Positions 27,590 to 37,928 of a stretch of DNA of 64,000 nucleotides are shown here, one piece after another. The position numbers and the translations under genes were made by a program. This DNA is from Lanius collurio. Its lineage: Eukaryota > Chordata > Aves > Passeriformes > Laniidae. Numbering within the stretch: position 1 is the stretch's first letter; every line of letters starts with the position of its first letter. The notes below the pieces were generated by a model. That model saw only the letters and a program-made list of their open reading frames with translations, had not been told where the DNA came from and searched no databases. The stretch spans positions 25,557,441-25,621,440 of the forward strand of contig JACBWW010000008.1 in assembly GCA_020086605.1 (NCBI GenBank), written 5' to 3'.

Positions 27590-28470
27590 CACTGGTGTAA
27601 GCAGATGTCCGAGGACGTCCTCCGCCTGTTCCCTAATAGCCTGGGGCGGATCTCAGCCCCGTCTCTCCAATACCGCCTGTGAAATGCGGCCGAGTTACTC
27701 GCGGTTCTGCTCAGGACTCCCAAACCTGTTTGTCACACCTCTTCCACTGGGCTCGGCGTTACCTATTCTATTATTATTTGAGCCAAGAAAGCCACTGACC
27801 CCCTGACCGAGCAGCACCCCGGGCTGCCCCGGCCGCTTCCCGCGCCTTTGTCACCTCAGAACCCTCCTGTCGTCACCGCTCCCCTGCCCGCCCTTCCTCC
27901 TTTCCTCCCAGTCTCGCTCAGGCAAACAAGGCCTATTACAAGCAGCCAGTGAAGATGAAAACTCTAGAGATGCTGGAAGGAGAAATTAAAGTGCATCAAA
28001 AACTCCTAAAGCGCCCTGCGAGCCCCAAACACGCTACCGGGGTGCCGCCTCGCCTCCTCCCTCAGACCGGGCTGAGCGCAACTTGCCCACGCAGGAGAAA
28101 AGACAGAGCTGCCTTCAGAGTTTTACCTCAGGTTCACCTGTTTTAACTCACAGACCTGCTTCTCATGCTTTTTAACGACTGCTCATAGCTCTCCTTTTGA
28201 CTCTTAACATTATCTGATAGCGAATAATTAGCAATGTGTAAGTGCGTCCTCCCTATCGAGGTAATGGAACAGTCCGCCGGGTTCCCGGCGCCGAGGCTTC
28301 GCATTTAACCCCTTTCCTGCCGATCCCAAAGAATTTGCCTGACGGAGGCGGGGTGGGATCCTGCCTCGGGCTCTGCTGCGCTGGAACACCGCGGGCAGGT
28401 CAGGGTGGTGAGTACACTTCATAACAGGCGGTGTGAAATGGGGGCAGCGACCGCCCACCCGCAAAACGGT
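27590..28470. promoter_or_regulatory. Secondary CpG-rich region, possible internal promoter
   Basis: CpG density rises in 27600-27900 and again in 28010-28130 and 28240-28460, against an otherwise CpG-poor background. On the plus strand a polypyrimidine-AG (CCTCCTTTCCTCCCAG, then CTCAG) leads into a frame containing MKTLEMLEGEIKVHQKLLKR from about 27955, open to 28146. This could be an alternative first or internal exon. I do not recognise the peptide. A weaker GC-rich tail runs on to about 29.0 kb. Confidence 0.4.
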
Positions 28471-29957
28471 CTTACACGCCATCAGGTAAAATCACCCAAC
28501 ATGTTTCATTCGCAGTTCTGGGGAAACATGTGACAGTGTTTAAATAGTGATTGGTTAAACTGAGGAGGGTTTTGTTGTCTTTTTTGTTTGTTTGTTCGCT
28601 GGTTTGTTTGCTTTTATGATTTCCATTGGAGAATTTTGTAGACCCTGTATAGACGGCACCTGCCTGCCCCCAGGTGAGCAATCTCCTCATCCCTGCTGAT
28701 GGAGCATCGTCCTCACTCAGCTGGAGCGGCTGCTTCCCTCAGGTGGGCTCAGTCACGTACGGAAAATCACACTAGGGAAAGCCAGTGTCCCTAAAAGAGA
28801 CAGAGGAGTCCTGCAACTTTATTCGCATAAAGGGAGAGAGTCCACTGAGGTACACGCCGGCAGGGTTTTCTCCCTCGAGGTTTCCGAGGGCGCAGCCCCC
28901 TTCTATCCTAAGTTCCCGGCCACACGTTGCCCACTCCCCTTCCCCGCTGGGTGAGGTACTGGGAGGGTACAGCCTTCCCGAAACACCTACCACCTATCCC
29001 GCCTTGAACCTGCCGTTTTACCCTAAGTTCAGAAGTTCAGCCTTGTGAAGACCCAGTTTTCTGTTTCAGGAGCCAAGCTGGCTGGGCTTTGCAACAAACT
29101 TGCTTCTTGAAGTTTGTAGAGACATTAAAACCCATTTCAAAGACATTAACACCCATACCTTCACCGTACAATTGTTTGCAAAGACAATAGCATGTACCTT
29201 GCCTATCAGCCACCTCTCAGTGACTTTTCTCTCCAGCAATAACTGGACAAATGGAGGTGTCCTGAGCCTAAGAGCTGGGATCCTAACCTGCCTTTCCTAA
29301 TTTAAGTGCTTAAATGTCTAAGAGAAGATGGTATGGGTTTTGACATACAGTCTTTCCCAATTGCAGCTGCTGAGGGATTATTAAAAATTGTAAATTTTGT
29401 ACTTACTTTTTAAAATAATAAAATGCAAAGGGTCATTCAGCTGAAACTTCTGGGGTTTGTCCTTTTTTAAACTATTCCTTATTTCTCTATTCCTTCTTCT
29501 CCTTAACTTCATGTGGCAATTCAATTCCTCAAAAAGTTTTTGTTAAACAAAATAAAAGTGTGTGAAAAACCCTATAATATTCTCAATTCTTAGTCTGTTC
29601 AGTCTATTGCCATACTAAAGAGAAACTCCATTTCCCTTCCTCACATCATTTCCTAGGGTCACAGTATTGGATCCCTTTAGAGTTTACACTGATTTCAATG
29701 CCTGCAATGAAATATTTTCCTTTCAGTACCTTCCATCTTTGACAAAATTTCCAGATTTCTTCTCAGAACCATGCTTTTTCTTTCCTTTTTCTTTAATTCT
29801 CTGATTCTCACAGGACAATGCCCTGAACCATACTGAACTGTATGGCAAGAGCCATTTATATTCTTATATTCAAGAAAGGAAGCTCCAAGTAAATGCAGGA
29901 GGAAATTTAAAATTTTACTCTAATTTATTTAAGTTAATCCAAGTTATTAATTATTAG
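28471..29957. other. Non-coding, moderately GC-rich then AT-rich
   Basis: Contains a GTTTGTTTG-type simple stretch near 28.58-28.61 kb and a GC-rich patch at 28.66-29.0 kb. No gene is supported. Confidence 0.4.
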
Positions 29958-30107
29958 GCCTACGCTGGTAGCAAGGAACATGTGGAAAGACTTTTGGCAG
30001 AAAAACTTCTGCAAGTTGCACTGCAGGAGAGCTTTTTCCAGAAGCCTCCCAAGTGGTATGAATGGATCTATGAATTAGAGTTCCTCATGTGCTTAAGGGC
30101 AAGCAAG
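29958..30107 (+). CDS. Candidate 150-nt coding exon, gene unidentified
   Basis: The segment is exactly 50 codons, fully open in phase 0, between a T-rich but weak acceptor (AATTATTAG) and a good donor (AAG/GTGAGT). The peptide is helical and protein-like: it runs from AYAGSKEHVERLLAEKLLQV through KPPKWYEWIYELEF to CLRASK. I do not recognise a family. It could belong to the plus-strand gene whose promoters lie at 17.5-18.6 kb. The weak acceptor keeps confidence modest. Confidence 0.35.
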
Positions 30108-30697
30108 GTGAGTTATTTGTGCGGGTGTCTGACAAACCATGAATATTGGTATCATATTTCTTTTGACATATTAGGCATTAGAATATTTGAATTTATTGCA
30201 GGTTCATAACTTCTGGTCTGAAAAGTGTTTTGCGCTTTCTGTTTCTGTTTCGCCATCAAGCCTGGTTATCTAATCTAGAAAGCACACATGGTGTGTACAA
30301 GTGCAACCGCAGTCTTCAAAAGTGAAAGGAGAAGGAAAACTCATTTTGCAAAACAACAACAACAATTTGCAAGATTTTGTTTACCACATTGAAAATGAAT
30401 AATGGCTGCTTTTCCTTAGAGTTGGATGAGTTCTTTAAAAAAATGTGTAAATTAGGGTATTTTACTCCCCCAGGAAATTTTGTTGCTTGCTTGTCTTCAA
30501 TTAAAATGTAAAGCTTTACTTTTCCTACAAGAAAGTGTTGTGAGCCTGGGAAGTTTTGAGGTGTTGCTTGATTCTCTTTACCTCCTGACCCCCTCTCTAT
30601 AAAGAAAGGTGCTTTTTAACAGTAGATGGCTATAGTTCTTTGGGTTTAGGGTTTTGCTTTTTGGGTTTTTTGGGGGTCTTTGGGTGTGGTGGTGCCC

Positions 30698-30919
30698 AGG
30701 AGGTTCCACTTCAACATGAGAAAGAACTTCTTTACTGCGCAGTGACCAAGCACTGGAACAGATTGCCCAGAGAGGTTGTGAGTCTCCCTCACCTGAGATA
30801 TCCATTACTGGACAAAATCCCCTGCCATGTGCTTTGAGATGGCCCTGCTTGAGCAGGGAGTTTGGACCAGATGACCCACTGTGGGCCCTTCCAATCTGAC
30901 TCATTCTGTGATTCTGTGA
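30698..30919 (+). mobile_element. CR1 LINE 3' end
   Basis: Sense-orientation CR1 3' terminus: AGGTTCCACTTCAACATGAG, then AGCACTGGAACAGATTGCCC, then GGACCAGATGACCCACTG, ending in the ATTCTGTGATTCTGTGA tandem octamer. It is 5'-truncated to about 220 bp with no coding capacity. Confidence 0.92.
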
Positions 30920-33636
30920 ATATACTTAGGTAGGAAAATACACAGTTAGGCTAGAAACCCCCCCACTAAATGCTATATTGATATGTGAAGATAAAAAATG
31001 ACACTCTTTAATAGCTGAAATCTATAGAAAGTACATGCACTGTGATACCTTAGCCCCAGTAAGATTTTCAGAATAGTTGTCATGTCCCTCTACTGTCACT
31101 GAAAATATTAATACAGCTTTTAAATTTTAACTCTACTGGATGTAAAATTTTGTCTTAGAACCAAATTTTTCCTGTACTATTTCATTAGAGTTACTGCTTG
31201 AATGCTATAATAAAGAGTAATAAGTATTAGAAATCTTTCTCTGTTCTTTGAATGCTTACCACATAGACATGATTTTTCCAGTAGTGCCTTCTTGTCCTTG
31301 TTTCAGGAGTTGAGCAAATTGTGCACCCAGTTGTTTTATTTCCCTAAAATAATTATGCCAATTTTGTGGCTCATTACTTGCAAGAAACCCATTATTTGTA
31401 ATGAATCGTTACACCAAATGACAGTTAGGGAACAGTTTCTAGTTTTTCACCTGCAAACATGAAATTTATGACATTCAAAAAAACCACGCTGAATGTTTTT
31501 GTCCAAGGAAATGAAAGGTTAAGAAAGTTGATGTACCCAGAGCTCTTAGGTTGTTATTTTGAACATACTCTGGTGTAACATCTAGCCTCCTATCTGGAAG
31601 TTAACTGACCTCGGGGCATAAAGATTTAGATAAAGCAGGTAGTGTGCAATCCATCAGCTGGGTAGTTCAGCCAGGAACCTGCTCTCACACTCCTGGAGCT
31701 CAGCTGTGTTATGGGCAGCAGGGCTTTTCCCCACTAGATGGTGATAAAGGAGCAGCTCTGCCTTCCCTGTTTTTAGAGCAGCAGGTTCACCTCCTGCGGG
31801 TTCACATTCCGACTCGTGATTAGTCTCTAAGGTGTAAGCAATTAAAAGTACTTTCAAAACTAACTTCTTCTTTCTTTTGTAAAAGATTCTGGTAAGATTA
31901 TAAAGAAAGTTGAACTTTACAAAGAGAGAGGAAATATTTGAGTCACTCAATGAATGTGCAAAACCTATTAGGACGCTGGAGGAATATTTGTTTCAGAAAT
32001 TTGACATTCTAAATGGCATGAGTTAGACAGTCTCTTGTCTAACTCAAAAAGAATGGTTTAATTCAGCACACATCAATCTATCAATCCATATGACATGAAT
32101 GATTCCGTGGGAGATCTTACTGATACCAGAGAGATGTCTGTGGAACAGTTTTTAATACATAAAGACAGCAGCAGAAGTTGAAGCAGTGAATATATTTAGA
32201 AACACAAGCAGGTAGTTGTATCAAAAATACATGATATAAACTTTAGGTAACTTGATATTAAGGCTGTAGGAAAATATGCATATGAAAAGTCACCGATAGC
32301 AATTAAAAGTCTCACAGTTCTTTCTCATCTGTGAAACTTCAAGTTTTTCAAATAAATGGGTAAAAATCCTCTTTAACTGAGCAGTTTTATAAGTGTGGAC
32401 CAGTTGCAAAAGAATTCCTCCACAGTTCTTGCTCCCCAGTATTTTCCATTCTTCTTCCTCAACCTCTGTAGGTCATCTAGGTGCTTACTCTTAAGGCCTG
32501 GTTCTTCCAAAAGGATGTGGATTATCTGAGATGCAGACTACAACCATGAAAGTATAGCAAATGGAAAATAGGAACATAGAATAAAAAAGTTAATTTGGAA
32601 AGTTTTGTTTGTTAATCGTCAGTGAGAGGCTAAGAGAACTGTTTAGTGTAGGTTAGCAAAGAAAAAAATAACTTCACTCCCTACATTGAAAAATTTAAAT
32701 TGTGCTTTGTGATTCTCCTAGTCAGCATCCAGTTTTAATTTCTGAAATACAAAGTTGTGAAAACATCCCAGTACAAGCTGTTGCTATTAGAAACAGGCAG
32801 GAAGTAAGACATTTTAGGAAATAAGAGATTTTCCAGTACATTTTTTTTTTTGTCAGTATGATTATTAATATTAGATTCCAAAACACCTTGGTTGAACCTT
32901 ACCAGCTCAGACTTTCCTTCTGAATTTCCTGACAGGTACCTTGATGTTGTCACTCATCCTGCCCTACTATGTGTCTCGTGATTATTCAAATGTTCTTTTC
33001 ACAACACTAATAATTATTTCATGTTTTTAGGTAGTAAAAAGTCTTTTTCTTGAGAAATCTCTGATAATTTTTCTCTGCTACTATTGCCCTGAATAGGATC
33101 AGATGACATGGTGATAATATGTCCTGCCTGTTTTCCACTGTTAGAAACACCAATAGAGTTGCATTAGTGGATGAAAAATAAATAACACAAAAATCCCTTA
33201 GAGACATTTATTAAGGTTGTGGCATGTATTTGCTGGAATTTCTACACATGACTTAATTTTCCCTCTCAGCTTGAGTGGTACAAGTGCTTGGATATAAGCT
33301 ATCACAAAAAGATCCTGTCCACCTTCCTACGTTGTGAACACACATACGTTACTCACATTTTTCCTAATGCTCTACTTACTTTCCACAATCATTTCTGCCT
33401 CTCATCCAGTTTCTGTCTTTATTTTTACTACCTACCACAGTCTGCATTTGGGGAAGAGTATTTAAAAAGACATCTAGATATCCCCATTAAAAACAGAAAA
33501 AAAAAAATATTTCACAGTTTTGTTGCTGAAGTAAAGGATCTTTGGAACCACAGCCTTAGGCATCAGATTTCCAAATTTGAAACACACAGATTTAGCAAAG
33601 AAGATAAAAAAAAAGAGCAAGTAGGTTAATGAAATG
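30920..33636. other. Non-coding stretch
   Basis: Nothing firmly supported. A minus-strand donor (GCTG/GTAAGG) near 32.90 kb has no matching acceptor or long open frame. Confidence 0.4.
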
Positions 33637-33642
33637 GTAAAG
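33637..33642. repeat. Target-site duplication, left copy (GTAAAG)
   Basis: The six bases immediately before the LTR are repeated exactly at 36105-36110 after the other LTR. Six-base duplications are typical of alpha- and betaretroviral (ERVK-type) integrases. Confidence 0.9.
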
Positions 33643-33931
33643 TGTTGTAATGGGGGGGGATCCTTACAACATATATAAGACAGCGATGGACTTGGAAGGA
33701 AAGATGAAGCGATATTTCTTTAGATGTTCAGAGATGATTTATTCCTCCAGCTGCATGGTTGGAGTTCCCAGGCAGACTCCCTGGGACCCTCTCTCTTCCC
33801 GGGCCCCAGGCACCCAAACCACCCAGTCAGGAACAGATATGGGGCACACGTGACATGGGGACAGGGACAGGGACAGACCCGTACCCTGCAGGGTCCCTCC
33901 CCCTGGGATTTCGGGGAGAGGCACCTCCACA
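33643..33931 (-). repeat. 3' LTR of the provirus
   Basis: 289 bp, TGTGG...AACA on the minus strand, with an AATAAA polyadenylation signal (33738-33743). It matches the 5' LTR along its whole length with substitutions and a short indel near 33.78 kb. The bases just upstream (33932-33948) are only mildly purine-rich, so the polypurine tract is weak or degraded. Confidence 0.9.
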
Positions 33932-34348
33932 ATTCACCCGTTCTTATTAAATAAAATAACAGGGGAAATACAGTTGGATAAACAACAAAACAATTTCAAA
34001 GGAAAGGAAGCCACTATCTTGAGTCCCCAAATGTCCAAACAGATTTTCTTCAGAGCATCAGAAGGGAGACAGGACCTGAGCACGCCTCATATGGAAACTG
34101 AGGAAGGGATTTTCTTTTTTTGTTCCTGATGGAATCTTAGAAAATGACAGCTAATATCTTCCCTCCCTCCTTTTCATCCCCCCCCATTGGCATTGCAAAG
34201 GGATTCAAGGCAAATTGAAAACCATGGTTTTGTGAGGGGAACCAGAAAGGGAAATTTGGGCTGGGATATATGGGGGACAAAGGGGCATGGGATAAAAGGG
34301 GAAGGTGGGATAGGAGAAAGGATAGGGATTGTGGGGATATTGTCCAGC

Positions 34349-34606
34349 CTATCTACTGCCTTTGACAGGGACACCCCCAGGGCCTGTAACACATGCAGCC
34401 TATGGGCCCTTCCTTCCTTGCACAATTTTAAATTCTACTCTTTCTCCTTCTTCTAAGCTTGGAACATCACTTTTGGGGTTATTTTTAACAATAGCAGATT
34501 TATGGACAAAAATACTTTCTCCGGTATCTTTTTTTAACAAGAAGCCATGATTTTTCTTTCCATTATACCATTTTACAGTTCCAAAAACCCTAGCTGCGAT
34601 AACCTT
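34349..34606 (-). pseudogene. Captured Y-box cold-shock domain, broken by stops
   Basis: On the minus strand, one frame from 34606 reads KVIAARVFGTVKWYN, then an RNP1-position NHGF, an RNP2 motif IFVH, and SAIVKNNP. After an in-frame TAG it continues with VTGPGGVPVKGSR. This order and spacing is the cold-shock domain plus the downstream conserved block of vertebrate Y-box proteins (YBX1/2/3 family), which bind mRNA and Y-box DNA. The core is open for 68 codons. TAG stops lie at 34400-34402 and 34349-34351, and a TGA lies upstream at 34712-34714. Beyond the block the frame becomes proline/tyrosine-rich instead of the basic/aromatic islands typical of YBX tails. RNP1 is altered from the usual NGYGF. 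No intron interrupts it, although host Y-box genes are multi-exon. Confidence 0.85.
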
Positions 34607-35175
34607 TTCATTTTTCTGAGTTCCTTTGCTCTTGCTTTCACTTTCAGCTTTGCTTGCTCTCGCATCAGAGGTGCCACAGCTGGGACTGCCGGGGCCGCCA
34701 GCGCGTTCCTGTCATGGGGTTTTGACTCCTCGGGATGGCGTGTGGGGCCATGCGGGTCCAGTCGGGCCGTGCTGCTGCACACTGACCCTGCTGGCTGCTC
34801 TACCTTCAGCAACCTCTGCATCGCCTCTTGGTGCCGTGCTCGCTCACCCTCTGGAGTTCTGCATAACTGCTCCACGCTTTCTGGGCATTCGCGCTGCTGC
34901 ACAGCCGCGCCCTGTGAGGCGTTCATGTGTGCGTGGCTTCGTATCACCGGCACTGCTGCCGCTGCTGCTGCTGCTGCTGTTGGCTGTGTGGCCGTGGGCT
35001 AGCACGGTTCCCTTCTCACCCCCACTCCCCTCTGGCTCTGCTCGGCGTGGCTCACCACGGTCGCCATAGCGACTGCCACAATCGCCGCTGCCTTTCTTGG
35101 CACAGGGCTCGAACCGTCGCTCGCCACGTGGTGTGGGGCGGCCATCGCCAGGTCACGCCTCGGCCGCCACCGCCC
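34607..35175 (-). other. GC-rich linker between Gag-like ORF and cold-shock domain
   Basis: Strongly GC-rich with CAG/CTG runs (34957-34980). One frame (34573-34953, minus) stays open for 126 codons with Ala/Pro/Glu/Arg-rich composition and is in the Gag frame. The cold-shock frame upstream of 34606 is Ser/Lys/Ala-rich. The linker may be the remains of a Gag spacer, of a Y-box N-terminal tail (usually Ala/Pro/Gly-rich), or of both. The junction cannot be placed from sequence alone. Confidence 0.5.
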
Positions 35176-35700
35176 TCAGCGCTGCTTCAGGGCGAACACC
35201 GCCGGGCCCGTGCCGCCGCGTCGCTCCTGGCTCCACTCCCGCCGCCTCTGGTCTCCCACATGCGGGAGCTCCCTTTCTGCTGCCCGCAATGCCCTCGGCA
35301 CCCACGGCCGGGGCCGCGCAGTCTCCAGGGTGGCAGAGGAGCCCACTGCAACGCGCGCGCTGCTCGTCCATGTGTTCGCTGCTGGAACAGCAGTGGGACA
35401 CTGCTGATATTGCTCAACAGTCTCTGAAATTAGGTAGTATTCACGGAAATAGTCCTGCATCGGCACGTTTTTTGATTTGGAAATTAACTGTGTCCAAACA
35501 TTCTTCCAAAAGCCCTTGGTAAGAATCAAATCCCAAGAAACATAGAAGTTTTTAAACAACAATGCCAAAAAGTGTCTTAATTCTTTCTGAGCTTGAATTA
35601 AGCTAAAATCTACATGTTGCTGTTCAAGAACCTTTTTAAGTTTAAGGTAAATGTCGCTTTGTAGTTCGGACAGCCATGAGTCCTTCCATGAGTCCTCCAT
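35176..35700 (-). CDS. gag: Gag matrix-like ORF, truncated
   Basis: An ATG at 35700 opens 174 codons. Residues about 15-95 follow the helical pattern of betaretroviral matrix proteins: a leucine-rich first helix, a hydrophobic segment with LFKNFYV, a tryptophan-bearing helix TKGFWKNVW, and a VP-containing turn before another helix. There is no glycine at position 2, so no N-myristoylation signal. From about residue 100 the sequence becomes Ala/Pro/Arg-rich and runs to a stop. No capsid major-homology region or nucleocapsid zinc knuckle is seen. It starts 82 nt after the primer-binding site. Confidence 0.65.
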   Translation of the reverse strand: MEDSWKDSWLSELQSDIYLKLKKVLEQQHVDFSLIQAQKELRHFLALLFKNFYVSWDLILTKGFWKNVWTQLISKSKNVPMQDYFREYYLISETVEQYQQCPTAVPAANTWTSSARVAVGSSATLETARPRPWVPRALRAAERELPHVGDQRRREWSQERRGGTGPAVFALKQR

Positions 35701-35781
35701 CGTTCAGAGATGGGACAGCAAAACGAAAGCAAGAATAGATATTCAGAGTTACTCACGAATTACCTTCTCCAGGGATCGTTT

Positions 35782-35799
35782 GCTGGCATTTCTCCACCA
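35782..35799 (-). other. Primer-binding site candidate
   Basis: Two bases inside the 5' LTR, the minus strand reads TGGTGGAGAAATGCCAGC. It begins TGG, the complement of a tRNA CCA end, at the expected position. The first five bases TGGTG agree with a tRNA-Trp-type site, but the rest does not match any tRNA I can name with confidence. Confidence 0.55.
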
Positions 35800-35801
35800 T
35801 C

Positions 35802-36104
35802 TCTTGTAATGGGGGAAATCCTTACAACATACATAAGACAGCGATGGACTTGGAAGGAAAGATGAAGTGATATTTCTTGTAGATGTTCAGGGATGATTTA
35901 TTCCTCCAGCCGCATGGCTGGAGTTCCTGGGCAGACTGGGCAGACTCCTGTCATGGGATCCTCCTCTTCCCCATGCCCCAGGCACCCAAACCACCCCATC
36001 AGGGACAGGTATGGGGCACACGTGACAGGGGGACAGGGACAGGGACAGACCCGTACCCTGCAGGGTCCCTCCCCCCTGGGATTTCAGGGGGAGGCACCTC
36101 CACA
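35802..36104 (-). repeat. 5' LTR of the provirus
   Basis: 303 bp, TGTGGAGGTGCC at its start and CATTACAAGA at its inner end on the minus strand (AACA in the partner LTR, so one inner base has mutated). AATAAA signal at 35897-35902. It carries a short duplication (GGGCAGACT twice, near 35.93 kb) absent from the 3' LTR. The several differences between the two LTRs mean the insertion is not very recent. Confidence 0.9.
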
Positions 36105-36110
36105 GTAAAG
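36105..36110. repeat. Target-site duplication, right copy (GTAAAG)
   Basis: Identical to the six bases at 33637-33642. Confidence 0.9.
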
Positions 36111-37626
36111 CAAGAGCATTAAAAAGTAGTTAGTGTAGAAAGTTGCTAGTGTTGAATAAAGAAGTGATTTTTACATCTTTTAATTATGTTTGCCACCTTC
36201 TGCCAAATTTGTTTGTGGCAGGAGTTAACTGACATTTGAAAATACGTTTAAGTGAAATGTAAGAAATAGTATAGAACATTCTGTTTATTAAGAGCTGGAT
36301 CCAGGAAGATTACATGGAAATAGTAATAGAAAAATTAAGATCTGACACATACCCAGAGTGGTCCAAGAGATTTGTGAAAAATGATTTGACTCTAGGAAGC
36401 CAAGTTCATGTTTCCCTATTTACTAGTATTTATCCTTGTGTCCATTATTTGCATGTTTCGGTATCATGTTTACCAATTCTCCTGCAGTGAACATGAGGGT
36501 TTTTAGGCTGTAGTTCCAGGTATGCTGGGAAAATTTTTATAACAGTAATTGTATTTCATGATAGTTTTGTTGTGATATAGCAAGTATGGAAGTTTTACAG
36601 GTGAGAAAATAGAAAAATTATTTAGAGCTCTATCTTCAAGTAAGCAGGTAACATCAATTCAGGTAAAGTGACAAAAGTAATGACTTAATGCAAAATTTAT
36701 GCACAAATGCACTGAGAAGCAAGACTTAGTCAAAGGCATTTTGTATCTAACTTACTAATAATTGTGATATATAGAATTGTTATTATGTATTCTAATAAAT
36801 AGGAATACTCAGGAATAAATACTAGTTTATGCTTTTCTTCAATGTGGTTTCAGTCCCTATCTGTAAGACTGGCAAATGCGCATTGTACTTTTTAAATGTA
36901 TTCTTACAAATTCCATACATACAACTATGAATTTATTCTTCTCATTTAGTGTCTGTTCTGTTTTACATCTAGCTATTTGCTAAAATGAATAAACTTCCCT
37001 ATCACGTTTCCCTCTTAAGTAGACTCAGTACATGCAATTGCACAAGTAATAATTTTCTTATCAGTTATGAGAATCTGATAATCTACTGATTATATAGTCT
37101 TCAGTCATGAACACAAATATTGTTTATTTCCATTTTGAAATAAAACCAGTATTAACTAGAACTTTAGGTTAGCTGTGTTGTAGGGTCACTGTGATATTGC
37201 TGAACTGGCCAGTGAGAAAGGGAAATATCTTCTTTCAGACCCAGTCATTGTTATCTGTTGAACAGCGCTGGTGCAAAGCCTGGAATTTTCTTCTCAACAT
37301 TGTTTTGACTTGGGCAATTTCAACTCTCTGGAAGCTATAGAATGTGAGATTTCTAGTTAGAAACATTCAGCTCTGTTGAATGAGAGCTATATTCACACTA
37401 GAGTGGTTTGCTCATGTCTCATTTTCAACCCCTTCCAGTGCTTGAACAGAAGGTTCCCTTCTGTCTCTTCAATGCTTCTTGCTGCTTTTGGCACTGCCAA
37501 CTTCTCTGCTTTAACTCCAGGGATCTGGTTCACTCGTTTATTTCATCTCAGCTGATTTTGAGTTTTCTACTCTGAGGTCTAGAGTCAGTTTTTGAAGCCT
37601 TCCTCTTGATCATTACAAAATCTATC
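36111..37626. other. Non-coding stretch
   Basis: AT-rich, nothing recognised. Confidence 0.45.
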
Positions 37627-37632
37627 GTGTTT

Positions 37633-37922
37633 TGTTGCAATGGGGAATTCCTGCAACATGTATCAGACAGCGACGCCTGTGGGATGGAAATACGGAACGA
37701 TATTTGGTAGATGTTCAGAGATATTTACTCTCCCAGCCACATGGCTGAGGGATGCCGAGGAACTGCCCACAGTCACAGGACCACGCAGTTCTTTTCAGGC
37801 TGGGGAAGACAAAACAACCAATGGGAAATAGGATCAGGGTACATGTGACCAGGGGACAGGGAGACCCCGTACATGTACCCCAGGGTGCCTCCCCCAGGAC
37901 TTCATGGCAAGGCATCCCAACA
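37633..37922 (-). mobile_element. Solo LTR, same family as the provirus
   Basis: 290 bp with the same ends (TGTTG...AACA on the plus strand) and shared blocks with the provirus LTRs: the CAGACAGCGA region, AGATGTTCAGAGAT, the GGGGACAGGGA run and CCTCCCCCAGG. Flanks GTGTTT (37627-37632) and GAGTTT (37923-37928) match at five of six bases, consistent with an aged 6-bp target duplication. No internal sequence remains, as after LTR-LTR recombination. Confidence 0.85.
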
Positions 37923-37928
37923 GAGTTT

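Larger units (their letters stand above)
33643..36104 (-). mobile_element. Endogenous retrovirus, gag-like + Y-box cold-shock domain
   Basis: A 2.46-kb provirus on the minus strand with two similar LTRs and an exact 6-bp target duplication, so the ends are certain. Internal order from 5' to 3': primer-binding site, short leader, Gag matrix-like ORF, GC-rich linker, Y-box cold-shock-domain sequence, P/Y-rich segment, 3' LTR. The internal part is only 1.87 kb and has no recognisable protease, reverse transcriptase, integrase or envelope. It would therefore need a helper virus, as acutely transforming retroviruses do. The Y-box segment has in-frame stops and lies in a different frame from Gag, so this copy is broken. 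Confidence 0.9.

Noticed and set aside
31654..31950. 98-codon minus-strand open frame
   Set aside because: No splice sites, no recognisable domain, composition changes half-way; likely chance.
34349..34606. Cold-shock segment as an ordinary processed YBX pseudogene unrelated to the ERV
   Set aside because: It lies between the LTRs with no visible poly-A tail or target duplication of its own, and it replaces the space where pol/env would be. Not fully excluded; copy comparison is decisive.
34547..35522. Plus-strand open frames rich in Ala, Cys, Arg and Pro
   Set aside because: Antisense to the Gag-like and linker region of the minus-strand provirus; no recognisable domain.
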